Positions 9,814-19,065 of a stretch of 64,000 nucleotides of DNA are shown here, in pieces. Location of the stretch: contig JAMPFM010000004.1 of NCBI GenBank assembly GCA_023664455.1, positions 33,747-97,746 on the forward strand, written 5' to 3'. The notes under the pieces are model-generated. The model did not search any database. It was given only the letters and a program-made list of their open reading frames with translations, and was not told the origin of the DNA. Source of the DNA: Blautia sp. Lineage in GTDB: Bacteria; Bacillota; Clostridia; Lachnospirales; Lachnospiraceae. The position numbers were made by a program, and so were the translations under genes. Every line of letters starts with the position of its first letter. Position 1 is the stretch's first letter.

Positions 9814-9842
9814 ATCTTAGCTGATATTTTATGGTTTGTCAA
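9814..9842 (-). promoter_or_regulatory. Sigma-A promoter of the tyrS T-box transcript
   Basis: Minus-strand -35 TTGACA (9837-9842) and -10 TAAGAT (9814-9819) with a 17-bp spacer, immediately ahead of the T-box leader and 30 bases beyond the end of the upstream surface-protein gene. Confidence 0.8.
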
Positions 9843-9871
9843 GCAGAAATTTTTCCGTTTGTCAATGTTCG

Positions 9872-12800
9872 CTAGAAATAATATACATTCTTTTTCCCAA
9901 TATCAAATTTTACCGTAACACTTCCTCCATATATGCCCGTTCCCGTAACGGTAACGGTTCCTTTATTTTTCCCTGCCTGCATATTCTTGCTTCCATAAGT
10001 AATCTTATAATCCTTTACAGTGAAAGTACTGTCTGCAACAGCTTCTTCCCTACCAGCGTCATTATTCGGATAGTAAGTAACCTTTATCTCCGGCTCCACA
10101 TTAGAACCAGTATAAACTTTTTCCCCGATTACCTCAATCTTAATATTCCTGGACGTCAATTTTGTCACATAAATATATTCTGCTAAGGAAACTTCCTTTT
10201 CACCCGTATAATTACCGATGCCTTTAATTGTCACCTTCGGTATGACAGCCGTAGTATCCGCCGTTCCCAAAGACCTGGCGTAGGCATTTATGATTTCTTC
10301 CGTACAGGCGGTCTTAACAAGCTCATAATCTTTTGTCGCGCCTTCACGCAAGACCGTCCTGCCATCTAAAAGTTTGAACTTAAAATCTGCAAACTTCATG
10401 TTATCTTTTCTTGCTATAGGCGTACAGGATACCGTCAATGTCTGGACGTCCAGCGCCGTGCCAATATCGGTTTTCGCAATCTTAAACCGCACATTCAGCG
10501 TTCCTGCATAATTACCTTTTCCTTTGATTTTCATGACAGGATATTTATCCTGCACCATATCGGAAGTCGTAACTGCTTTATGATTGGAATAGCTTACCGT
10601 ATAATCCGTTCCCTGCTTTAAAGCAATTCCTTCCGCATTAACCAGGCGGAATGAAAGCGTCGCGCCGTTTTTAGAATAATTCGCGCTTTTTTCCTCCCAC
10701 ATAAGGGTAATACTATTCTTTTTAGCGTCCTTTTCAATTACGGACACATTATGGACAATATTTCCAACATTCCCATCGATTTCCACAGTCTTGTCAAATA
10801 GTGATTCCGATAGATTCTGCGCCGCTATTTTAAAGGTCTTTTTAAAACTTCCGGTATAACCTGATGCCGGATTTGCTGTAAAGGTCATCGTCGCGGTTCC
10901 CTTTTTCAGATTATTCTTATAGCTAATCGTGTAATGAGTTCCATATAGCAGCGTTTTTGTTTCTGGAGTATCCACAGTCGGCTTTGTGGTAAGCGTGACC
11001 TTATTCTGGGTCACCGCCTTCCCTGTATAGGGCATGGAAACTTTCAAATCATTTTCATTTGGATTCTTATCTGCATCATATGTCTTAACCTCAATTGTTT
11101 TGGCGCTAAAAGCCATGCCGGTAATCTTAAAGGTAACGCTTTTTGAACCGAAATATCCCTTCGCCGGATTCCCTGTAATCGTCATCGTTGCAGTCCCTGC
11201 CCTATCGTTATTCTGATAGGTAATGAAATAATCTCCATCACTTTCTTTCCTGCTATCATATTTCAGATAAGTAACTGTTTTCCCATTTTTTACGCTTACA
11301 GTAAATATATCATTTCCGTTCTCTTTTTCAACATCCTTTCCATTATCCAAAGCATAATATTTTTTTCCGTCAGCGTCATAATACCCAGCCTTAAGCTGGA
11401 CACCGCCTTCTTGATAATTTATGCTTTTCTGGTTTTTGCCTAACTTGATAGTGGCATTTTTTATCAGACCGCTTGCACTTTCCGTCACATAAATGCTTTT
11501 TACCACTTCCCCTGTGTAATTGCCAATTCCTGCAACAGTCATTGTAAACGTTCCATAATACCCTTTTGGAATCGTGGGAATATTATACTTTTTATTTTTA
11601 CTGTTATATTCAGTCATGCCAACCCATTCCTGGGGCTGTATATTTTCTCCGGAAGCGACGCTTGCATCGCATTCCACGTTTCCATTGGCTTTCAACGTCA
11701 CCGTATAATCTATGCCCGGTTTCATCGCTTTTTTATATTTAAAAGAATTAAGCGCGGTCTGTACTTTTTTCGTATCTTTTATCATCTGCCCGCTATACTT
11801 CAAAGTAAAACCGGGTGCAAGCACGCTATCCCCATTTTCATCCTTTACCGCTATATCCGCGGGACAAATATAGAAATTTTTATAGATAGTTTCTGAATAG
11901 TTTCCTTTGCCTGTAATGATTACATAAGGATATTTTTTGCTAAAACTACCGGTAACATTCTGCGTTGTCTCGTCTTTTTTTCCTGCGTTTGTGACTACAG
12001 CAGTTCCAATATCTGGAAGCTTCCCAGATTTATTCGTCAAAACCGCTTCCGTATTCTGGGCATATTTAATCGTATAATCTTTTCCTGCCTTTAATAAGGT
12101 CTTCCCATCGCCATCATAGACGGTAACATTCGGTTTGAGGGCGCTTCCAGTATATGTCTGCATCGGAATATCCTGGATGCATAACTGCAGACCACTTTCC
12201 TTTTCTTTCGCCGCATTCACAAGCCAGCAGGCATATAATACAATATCCGACTGCACGATATCTGTATCAAAATTCCAAGCTTTTGCCGCAGCAAAAGTCT
12301 GATCTTTATACCATCCTGCAAAGGTATACCCTTTCGCTATAGGAATTTCCGGTCTGGTAATCAGACTTCCCGCTTTAACAGACATAGACGGTATCTGATT
12401 ATTCCCGCCTTCATGTCCCGACAAATCAAAAGATACGGTATAGGCAACCTTTTCTTCCGCTATAACCAGTCTGCCTCTACGGTATTCCCTAATTTCATAA
12501 TTCATGCCAGCATCTGCATTGTCGGGAATAATCTCATAAACCCCCGGCGTTTCTAAATCGATAGACTCCTTATCTACATTATAAGTAAAGACAGGTTCCT
12601 TTATCAGCGCATCCTGATTCACCAAACCTGTTACCTTATAGTCATAAGATGCGGGCAGGGATTCTCCTTTCACCAGAGTTATGTCTTGTGCCGTAATCGT
12701 TATCGGTGCAGGTAATATCTCAAAAGGATATTCTTTCATTCCCACATACTTGCCGTATCCAATATCCCGCACGGTTATCGTCATGATATATTTGCCGGCA

Positions 12801-13987
12801 TTCACAGGCGCGACGCTGCTTTCTTTCTCATTCTCGTCTTTATCGATAGCATCCTCGTCCGCCCCATAAGGGGTTCCATCAGCCTGTATTCCCCGATAGC
12901 TGTACCAACACCCATAGCGTTCTGTCTCATCGACAGCGACGCTTCCATCCTCATCTGTTTCAATAAACAACTTGCCGCTATAAGAAATCGGACTGCCATT
13001 ATAAACCCTGTCATTCATCGTAATACCGGATATGGTAAGCGGTTTCTCATACTTCTGGATTAACTTGACATCCAGCAGGGAATCCTGATAGTTTTCAAAA
13101 GATACCTTTATCGTAATGATTACCGAATTGCCGCCCGTTCCCACATTTGTACTATATGCAAGAATCCCTTTTGTATTGACAAACGGTTTACAAGACAATA
13201 CATTGTCAACATACTCATCAGACTCCGTAACCGCTTCTACTTTATAATTCGTCTTCTTTCCATAGGAAGCAAAACTGCCGGACATATCATAAGTCCGCCA
13301 TGTCATCTCTTCTCCACACTCCGGTGCATAAATAACCGTCTTTTCCCTTACTGGGGCTTTTGCCTTTTTGATGGGAAAGACTTGCGCAACTGTCCCGCTG
13401 TATTCTCCCCGTCCATTGATAAAGACTGTCGGGGCATTCTTTGCCATGCCTTCCTCAAGGCTGCCTTCATATGCGTTTACATTATTCCGGTAAGACAGCG
13501 TATAGTCCCTGCCTATTTGTAATATCTTTTCTTCCTCCCCCAACAGGAAAGATACAATAGGCACCGGCGTCTTTTGCCTTCCATCATACACATAATCCAT
13601 TTCCGGCAGCGTAACAATCAGCCCAGACGTTTCTAACGCGCTGGCTATCGTCAGCTCAATCCTGTCTGTCAGGATAACGCCGTTTTGTTCATAAGTAACA
13701 ACCAATGCCGTCGTTTTACTCTGCGTAGTATCAATGGTATCTATATTGGTACGATATTCCGCACTGTCCAGCTTTCTGACGCTTCCGTCCTTTCCATAAT
13801 AGGTTACTGTCAGGTCTTCCAGTGTCACTTTTTCCCCTAATCCGTAGACAGTTTTTGTTTTTTCCGCCTTAATCGATGAGGATACATCCGGCTTCCTGCC
13901 TTTCGACAATAGGATACTATAATTCAGATTTTGCGGCAGTTTTGTATATTTTGTCCCCTTGGCATCATACCAGGTTCCAGCTGGCAA
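9872..13987 (-). CDS. C-terminal part of a BspA-like surface protein, Ig-like/MBG/InlB-B repeats (separated by an in-frame TAG)
   Basis: This open frame is the direct continuation, in the same frame, of the gene at 14057-15940; it is open up to the TAG at 14057-14059. No signal peptide, convincing start codon or ribosome site is present; the TTG at 13987 is the first near-start triplet. The start reads LPAGTWYDAKGTKYTKLP, a typical end of a BspA-type leucine-rich domain. It then has many ~80-residue Ig-like modules with the recurring DYT..Y.NN...GTA......G.GNYTG pattern, an MBG-like domain, and one InlB-B (Flg_new) repeat around GYTFAGWYKD. No LPXTG anchor is visible. Function is likely extracellular adhesion or glycan contact. 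It may be untranslated because of the stop. Confidence 0.75.
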   Translation of the reverse strand: MPAGTWYDAKGTKYTKLPQNLNYSILLSKGRKPDVSSSIKAEKTKTVYGLGEKVTLEDLTVTYYGKDGSVRKLDSAEYRTNIDTIDTTQSKTTALVVTYEQNGVILTDRIELTIASALETSGLIVTLPEMDYVYDGRQKTPVPIVSFLLGEEEKILQIGRDYTLSYRNNVNAYEGSLEEGMAKNAPTVFINGRGEYSGTVAQVFPIKKAKAPVREKTVIYAPECGEEMTWRTYDMSGSFASYGKKTNYKVEAVTESDEYVDNVLSCKPFVNTKGILAYSTNVGTGGNSVIITIKVSFENYQDSLLDVKLIQKYEKPLTISGITMNDRVYNGSPISYSGKLFIETDEDGSVAVDETERYGCWYSYRGIQADGTPYGADEDAIDKDENEKESSVAPVNAGKYIMTITVRDIGYGKYVGMKEYPFEILPAPITITAQDITLVKGESLPASYDYKVTGLVNQDALIKEPVFTYNVDKESIDLETPGVYEIIPDNADAGMNYEIREYRRGRLVIAEEKVAYTVSFDLSGHEGGNNQIPSMSVKAGSLITRPEIPIAKGYTFAGWYKDQTFAAAKAWNFDTDIVQSDIVLYACWLVNAAKEKESGLQLCIQDIPMQTYTGSALKPNVTVYDGDGKTLLKAGKDYTIKYAQNTEAVLTNKSGKLPDIGTAVVTNAGKKDETTQNVTGSFSKKYPYVIITGKGNYSETIYKNFYICPADIAVKDENGDSVLAPGFTLKYSGQMIKDTKKVQTALNSFKYKKAMKPGIDYTVTLKANGNVECDASVASGENIQPQEWVGMTEYNSKNKKYNIPTIPKGYYGTFTMTVAGIGNYTGEVVKSIYVTESASGLIKNATIKLGKNQKSINYQEGGVQLKAGYYDADGKKYYALDNGKDVEKENGNDIFTVSVKNGKTVTYLKYDSRKESDGDYFITYQNNDRAGTATMTITGNPAKGYFGSKSVTFKITGMAFSAKTIEVKTYDADKNPNENDLKVSMPYTGKAVTQNKVTLTTKPTVDTPETKTLLYGTHYTISYKNNLKKGTATMTFTANPASGYTGSFKKTFKIAAQNLSESLFDKTVEIDGNVGNIVHNVSVIEKDAKKNSITLMWEEKSANYSKNGATLSFRLVNAEGIALKQGTDYTVSYSNHKAVTTSDMVQDKYPVMKIKGKGNYAGTLNVRFKIAKTDIGTALDVQTLTVSCTPIARKDNMKFADFKFKLLDGRTVLREGATKDYELVKTACTEEIINAYARSLGTADTTAVIPKVTIKGIGNYTGEKEVSLAEYIYVTKLTSRNIKIEVIGEKVYTGSNVEPEIKVTYYPNNDAGREEAVADSTFTVKDYKITYGSKNMQAGKNKGTVTVTGTGIYGGSVTVKFDIGKKNVYYF

Positions 13988-14056
13988 TTTTAATTCATCC
14001 CCATCAAGGTTAGACGGAATATTGTATGGCGTATAAAGAGTGGCAAGATTACCGCA

Positions 14057-15940
14057 CTATCCTAAGATATTCAGCCCACTTTCCAGATTCTTTAGATTAA
14101 ACCCACTCAAATCCAAACTTGTCAGGCTATTACACTCATAAAACATATCGCTCAAATATATAACTTTTGATGTATCAAAACTGCTTAAATCTATGCTCTT
14201 TAAACTTCTACACAAAAAGAACATATAGTCCATTCTCGTGGTATTACTGGTACTAAAATTACTCAGATCCACCTCCGGCAAGCTATAGCATTCCGTAAAC
14301 AAAAACTGCATCTCTTCCACATTACTGGTATCGAAGCTGCTCAAATCTACACTGACCAGATTATTGCAATAAGCAAACAGGTATGACATATTTTTTACAT
14401 TGCGGGTGTCAAAACTGCTTAAATCCACACTGATTAGATTTGTACAAAAAGAAAACATACTGCTAATATCAGTCGCGTTGCTGGAATCAAATCCGCTTAA
14501 ATTCACATTGACCAGACTTGTACAATGCTGGAACATTTTACTTAAATCCGTCACTTTTACAGGATTAAAACCGCTCAAATCTATACTTTCCAAATCACTG
14601 CTGCCATAAAACAGATATTCCATATCAGTCACATTTGAGACGTCAAACCCGCTTAAATCCAAGGTTTTCACACCACATGCACTAAACATCTCTTCCATGT
14701 TGGTAACATTGGAAGTCTGAAAACCACTCAAGTCTAAATAGTCTACAGAACATGCCTCAAACATGGCCTGCATATTTGTTACATTTCGGGTATCAAAACC
14801 GCTTAAATCCAATACCTCCCCCGGAATGGCTGCCTCACTAAACATATGACTCATATCCGTCACGCTGCTGGTATCAAAGTTTCCTACATCTTCACTGACA
14901 CCATTGCACTTATTAAACATATAACTCATATCTGCCACATTGCCAGTATCAAAACTACTTAGGTTCATTCCTTTGACATAGCAATAACAGCGTTCAAACA
15001 TATGGCTCATATCCGTTACATTGCTGGTATCAAAACTACTTAAATCCAATGCATTCCACTGGTTATAAGCATAGCCGCTGAACATATAGCTCATATCCGT
15101 CACATTATCCGTATGTAACTGGCTAAAATCCAGAGTTCCATCAAAGTGATAACTGACATCTCTGTCACAATTCTCGAACATATGGCTCATATTGGTGACA
15201 CTGCTGGTATCAAAGCCGCTCAAATCCATACGAATCAGCTTCTGGCAGTCATAAAACATATAGGATGCATCGGTCATCCCTGTCACACGGACTTCTGCAG
15301 ATTTAATGGATTTTGCATAGGATTTCCAGGGCGCCCTTGTATTGGAATCGGTAATCGGTCCAAACTCGCCTGTACCTTCCACTGTCAACTTCCAATCGGC
15401 ATCAATCGTCCAGGTAATACCCTGATAACTGCCACTTGCAATATCTCCTTCGGAAGCTGTCAATTCCGGCGCTATTTCCGGTTCTTCCAATTCTTCCCCC
15501 GGCATTTCCTCATCCTCAGTTATTTCTTCTTCATTATTGTCTTCTACAGTATTACCCTCTTCAGGGTTATATTCCCCAGATTCTTCATCCGATTCTTGCT
15601 CTTCTATTGCTCCTTTGCCGGATTCATCTTCTAAAGTTTCACCGGACATAGAAGGTTCTGTCCCATCCTCGCCGGTGCCGGTATCCGGTAAGCCGGGCTT
15701 CCTATCTTCATCTGACTCCCCTTCTGATGGAGCTTTTGGCATTTCTGCTCCCACGATTCCCTTATTAGACTCTTCTGTATTGCCTTTTTCCTGTTGGGAA
15801 TCCAAATGCTCCCCACTAGATTCGATAGATTCCGCCTTTAGCCCGGCTGCCTGTACTGGCATCCCGACCGATAGAATATTGGTAATCACCAACACGATGC
15901 ATAAAAACCTTGCTAAAAGACCATATTTCTTTCTTCCCAT
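14057..15940 (-). CDS. BspA-like DUF285 surface protein, N-terminal part ending at an in-frame TAG
   Basis: A 627-residue secreted protein. It has a signal peptide (MGRKKYGLLARFLCIVLVIT, cleavage near VQAAG), a long Glu/Ser/Gly-rich linker to about residue 165, a short IASGSYQGITWTID module, then about sixteen 22-25-residue DUF285 repeats of the form LDLSSFDTSNVTDMSHMF. These beta-solenoid repeats are common in surface proteins of gut and oral bacteria. The frame stops at TAG after SGLNILG, in the middle of the usual DUF285 C-cap, and resumes in the same frame. The ribosome site AGGAG precedes the start. It follows the VWA gene by 13 bases, so it is probably co-transcribed with moxR. Confidence 0.85.
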   Translation of the reverse strand: MGRKKYGLLARFLCIVLVITNILSVGMPVQAAGLKAESIESSGEHLDSQQEKGNTEESNKGIVGAEMPKAPSEGESDEDRKPGLPDTGTGEDGTEPSMSGETLEDESGKGAIEEQESDEESGEYNPEEGNTVEDNNEEEITEDEEMPGEELEEPEIAPELTASEGDIASGSYQGITWTIDADWKLTVEGTGEFGPITDSNTRAPWKSYAKSIKSAEVRVTGMTDASYMFYDCQKLIRMDLSGFDTSSVTNMSHMFENCDRDVSYHFDGTLDFSQLHTDNVTDMSYMFSGYAYNQWNALDLSSFDTSNVTDMSHMFERCYCYVKGMNLSSFDTGNVADMSYMFNKCNGVSEDVGNFDTSSVTDMSHMFSEAAIPGEVLDLSGFDTRNVTNMQAMFEACSVDYLDLSGFQTSNVTNMEEMFSACGVKTLDLSGFDVSNVTDMEYLFYGSSDLESIDLSGFNPVKVTDLSKMFQHCTSLVNVNLSGFDSSNATDISSMFSFCTNLISVDLSSFDTRNVKNMSYLFAYCNNLVSVDLSSFDTSNVEEMQFLFTECYSLPEVDLSNFSTSNTTRMDYMFFLCRSLKSIDLSSFDTSKVIYLSDMFYECNSLTSLDLSGFNLKNLESGLNILG

Positions 15941-15953
15941 TCCTTTTCTCCTT

Positions 15954-17153
15954 CTACTTATTCGTCATCAACTTCACCATCGCCCGATTCAGTCCGTCCA
16001 CCGTCAGCTTATACATCGGAAACATCCCTTTGATGGCGGTTTCCGCTTCCCGCCAGGGCGCATGTCCAGGCGCCATCTTGGGATTGAGCCAGACGATTTT
16101 CTTATAGTGCTTCTTCATAAGCTGCAGCCATTCCATACCGGAAAGCCCCCCATTTGGGCCCCTGTAATTGCCGGACGTGGAATACAGCTCTTCTGGCGCC
16201 ATCGCGGCATCGCCCACGATAATCACTTTATAATCGCTGTCTAAGTTGCGGAACATCCATTCCGTATCAATCCAATCCCCATTTTCACATTCCGGGGTCT
16301 TATAGAGTTTGGAATAAATACAGTTATGAAAATAATAAGTTTTGACATCTTTATAATGATTTGACTTGTGTACCGACTGGAAAAGCTCGTTTAACAGATT
16401 GCTATAGGGAATCATCGTACCGCCGGAATCCATCAAAAGCAGCAGTTTCACCGCATTTTTCCGTGGTCTTTCCATGACAATCTGAAGACATCCGCCGTTG
16501 TTGCATGTCTTATCGATTGTGCCGTCGATATCCAGTTCAGTCTTAGGGATATCCAGTTTCGAGGAAAACTGGCGCAGTTTCCTAAGCGCCATCTGGAATT
16601 GTCTATTATCCAGAATCCTATCGTCCCTAAAATCCCGGTATTTCCTTGCACCGATGACCTGGAATGCGGACTGATAGCCAGTGGAACCTCCCACCCGGAT
16701 TCCGCCCATGTTGCCGCCGGTGTTTCCAAAAGACGTTTTCCCCATCGTACCAATCCAAAAACTTCCGCCGTTATGCTCGGAATCCTGGTCCCGCAAACGG
16801 TCCTTAAACTTCTGCTCCACGTCTTCTTTATCCACCTGAACCTGCTCTTCGTTCATGACATGGCGCATTTCCTCATGCTGCTCGTCTATCATATCCGACT
16901 TATCCAGCCACCTAAGCATATTCTTGCTGATTTCATTTTCTGACTGGATTCCTTTAAACACCTCGTCAAACGCCATATCAAATTTGTCAAATTCCGTTTC
17001 CGATTTTACTAAAATCATACGGGATATATAATAAAAATCCGTCAGGCTGCTATTACAGAGTCCCTGGGAAAGCGCTTCCTGTAAAGTCAGCCATTCCGTC
17101 AGGGTAACATGAAGTCCTTTTGCTTTCAATGTGTAAAAAAATTTACTAAACAT
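15954..17153 (-). CDS. VWA-domain protein, CoxE-like partner of MoxR ATPase
   Basis: A 399-residue cytoplasmic protein. A helical N-terminal region precedes a von Willebrand A fold starting near residue 225 (AVKLLLLMDSGGTMIPYSN). The MIDAS-like motif is DSGGT, a variant of DxSxS, and VIIVGDAAMAPEELY is the later metal-proximal strand. It lies 48 bases downstream of a MoxR AAA+ ATPase, the usual pairing in which the ATPase remodels or inserts cofactors into a target with the help of the VWA protein. The target is unknown; the adjacent surface-protein gene is only a positional candidate. Confidence 0.8.
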   Translation of the reverse strand: MFSKFFYTLKAKGLHVTLTEWLTLQEALSQGLCNSSLTDFYYISRMILVKSETEFDKFDMAFDEVFKGIQSENEISKNMLRWLDKSDMIDEQHEEMRHVMNEEQVQVDKEDVEQKFKDRLRDQDSEHNGGSFWIGTMGKTSFGNTGGNMGGIRVGGSTGYQSAFQVIGARKYRDFRDDRILDNRQFQMALRKLRQFSSKLDIPKTELDIDGTIDKTCNNGGCLQIVMERPRKNAVKLLLLMDSGGTMIPYSNLLNELFQSVHKSNHYKDVKTYYFHNCIYSKLYKTPECENGDWIDTEWMFRNLDSDYKVIIVGDAAMAPEELYSTSGNYRGPNGGLSGMEWLQLMKKHYKKIVWLNPKMAPGHAPWREAETAIKGMFPMYKLTVDGLNRAMVKLMTNK

Positions 17154-17201
17154 ATACAGCGCGCCTTTCTGCCTTTTTGGTCACAGCGTTTATTGCGTCT
17201 A

Positions 17202-18023
17202 TTAGTCCACCCGATGCTTCAATGTTTCCAAATCCTCGTCCTTCTTTACGACCACGCCGATAAAGGGCAGCTCTTCCCGCAGTCTGTCCGTAGGGATTCC
17301 GCCGATTTGCAGAGCGTTAATCCAGTCAATCAGTTCCGAAGTGCTTGGTTTCTTACGGATATCCTTAATAGAACGAATCCAGTAAAATACTTCCATAGCA
17401 TCTTTTAACAATTTTTCTTCCACATTCGGATAATGGGTTTTAACAATTTCTTCCATCAGTTCCGCATTCGGAAAATCGATATAGTGGAAAATACATCTTC
17501 TCAGAAATGCATCCGGCAGCTCTTTTTCCGCATTGGACGTAATAATGACAATCGGTCTATGTTTTGCCTTGACGGTCCTTTTCGTCTCATGGATATAAAA
17601 CTCCATCTGGTCTAATTCCCATAACAAATCATTGGGAAATTCCAAATCTGCTTTATCAATTTCATCAATCAGCAGCACAACTTGCTCTTCGGAGTCAAAA
17701 GCCTCACCTAATTTGCCAAGCTTGATGTATCTGGCGATATCGTCTACGCCCTCTTCGCCAAACTGTCCATCATAAAGTCGCTGTATCGTATCATAAACAT
17801 ACAGACCTTCCTGGGCTTTCGTGGTAGACTTGATATTCCAGATGACAAGTTTCTTTCCAAGCGATTCTGCTACCGCCTGTGCAAGCATCGTCTTCCCGGT
17901 GCCCGGCTCCCCTTTAATCAATAGCGGTTTCTGTAACGCAACCGCAACGTTTACGCTGGCAAGCAGCTCTTTGGACGCTACATACTGTGAAGTGCTGGTA
18001 AATGTGTTTTTCTGTTCGCTCAT
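17202..18023 (-). CDS. MoxR-family AAA+ ATPase
   Basis: A 273-residue AAA+ ATPase with Walker A GEPGTGKT near residue 39, Walker B VVLLIDEIDKAD, sensor 1 IVIITSNAEKELPDAFLRRC with the arginine finger, and a helical lid. Start ATG at 18023 (MSEQKNTF) has GGAAGGG at good spacing; the frame is open 23 codons further 5' without support. MoxR proteins act as chaperones for protein-complex maturation with VWA partners, here the next gene. A promoter is at 18064-18092. Confidence 0.9.
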   Translation of the reverse strand: MSEQKNTFTSTSQYVASKELLASVNVAVALQKPLLIKGEPGTGKTMLAQAVAESLGKKLVIWNIKSTTKAQEGLYVYDTIQRLYDGQFGEEGVDDIARYIKLGKLGEAFDSEEQVVLLIDEIDKADLEFPNDLLWELDQMEFYIHETKRTVKAKHRPIVIITSNAEKELPDAFLRRCIFHYIDFPNAELMEEIVKTHYPNVEEKLLKDAMEVFYWIRSIKDIRKKPSTSELIDWINALQIGGIPTDRLREELPFIGVVVKKDEDLETLKHRVD

Positions 18024-18063
18024 ATTCTGATTCCCTTCCGATTCTTGATAAATATCTAAATTT

Positions 18064-18092
18064 ATGTTACGATATTTTGAAAATAAAAGCAA
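18064..18092 (-). promoter_or_regulatory. Probable promoter of moxR-VWA-surface protein operon
   Basis: Minus-strand TTGCTT (18087-18092) and TAACAT (18064-18069) separated by 17 bp, about 40 bases before the moxR start, in the divergent spacer with metF. Confidence 0.5.
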
Positions 18093-18142
18093 GATATTGT
18101 TAGGACAACCTACACAATAATGAGAAAGGATTGATTACAATC

Positions 18143-18997
18143 ATGATAAGCAATTTATTGGACAAAACCGGGCAGTCCCTCTCTTTTGAGGTTTCCCCGC
18201 CCAAAACAGAAGAAGAATTTCAGGCGATTTTTGCGAAACTGGACGTTATGGCGTCCCTGCACCCCGACTTTATCAGCTGCACCTATGGGGCGGGCGGTTC
18301 CAGGGCAGGAAAGACCGTGGAAATTGCATCTTATATCAAAAATCAGCTACATACCGATACCATTGCCCACATGACCTGTGTTGGTTTTAAACAGGATGAC
18401 CTGCAAAAGAACTGTGAATTGCTGGAAAAAGAAGGGATTTCATACGTTATGGCGCTGCGCGGCGACAGACCGCAGGCAATGACCGACGAGCAATATAACG
18501 GCAGGGAATTTTTCTATGCTTCCGATATGATACGCTATCTGAAAGCCAACACCTCCTTACAGATTGCGGGAGCCTGTTATCCAGAAAAACATTATGAAGC
18601 AGAAAGCATAGAAAGCGATTTGACCCATCTGAAAGAAAAAGTTGACGCCGGTGCAAGTTTTCTGATTACGCAGCTATTTTTTGACAATGATATCTTTTAC
18701 CGTTTTATGGAACGGGTTCGTGACAAAGGCATTACCGTCCCGGTCTGTGCGGGTATCATGCCGATTACAAGCGCGAAACAGATTGGTACAAGCATTACCT
18801 TATCCGGTTCCTCTGTTCCGAAAGAGCTTTCCGATATGATTGCCACTTACGGGGATGATAAAGAAGAGATGCGAAAAGCGGGTATCGATTACGCCATACG
18901 CCAGATACGCAGCTTAAAAGAGCACGGCGTAGACGGCATTCATCTCTATACGATGAACAGACCGAAGACTACGGCGGAAATTGTGGCGCAAATCTAA
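18143..18997 (+). CDS. metF: Methylenetetrahydrofolate reductase
   Basis: MetF reduces 5,10-methylene-THF to 5-methyl-THF, feeding methionine synthesis or the acetyl-CoA pathway. The 284-residue barrel has SFEVSPPKTEE near the N-terminus, the FAD-site segments HMTCVGF and ALRGDRPQ, and the FLITQLFFDNDIFYRFMERV motif. ATG at 18143 (MISNLLDKTG) is preferred, 13 bases after AGAAAGGA; a TTG four codons upstream lies too near that site. It stands alone and ends in a strong terminator. Confidence 0.93.
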   Translation: MISNLLDKTGQSLSFEVSPPKTEEEFQAIFAKLDVMASLHPDFISCTYGAGGSRAGKTVEIASYIKNQLHTDTIAHMTCVGFKQDDLQKNCELLEKEGISYVMALRGDRPQAMTDEQYNGREFFYASDMIRYLKANTSLQIAGACYPEKHYEAESIESDLTHLKEKVDAGASFLITQLFFDNDIFYRFMERVRDKGITVPVCAGIMPITSAKQIGTSITLSGSSVPKELSDMIATYGDDKEEMRKAGIDYAIRQIRSLKEHGVDGIHLYTMNRPKTTAEIVAQI

Positions 18998-18998
18998 G

Positions 18999-19041
18999 AA
19001 GGAGCCGGCGCATTAAGTGATTAGTGCGCCAGCTCCTTTTC
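18999..19041 (+). terminator. Rho-independent terminator of metF
   Basis: Long stem AAGGAGC-GGCGCA / TGCGCC-GCTCCTT with a T-rich tail directly after the metF stop. It also lies just beyond the 3' end of the convergent gpsA gene and may act in both directions. Confidence 0.85.
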
Positions 19042-19065
19042 TTTCATCCCAGATAACAATCATTT

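Noticed and set aside
14057-14059. TAG decoded as a sense codon (pyrrolysine or reassigned)
   Set aside because: TAG ends normal genes here (aroC, rnhB), and no pylT/pylS-like genes are present in the window, so genome-wide reassignment is unlikely; local read-through cannot be excluded.
15537-16244. Long plus-strand open frame antisense to the surface protein linker and VWA gene
   Set aside because: It mirrors a Glu/Ser-rich coding region in the reverse frame; no ribosome site, no promoter, no recognisable domain.
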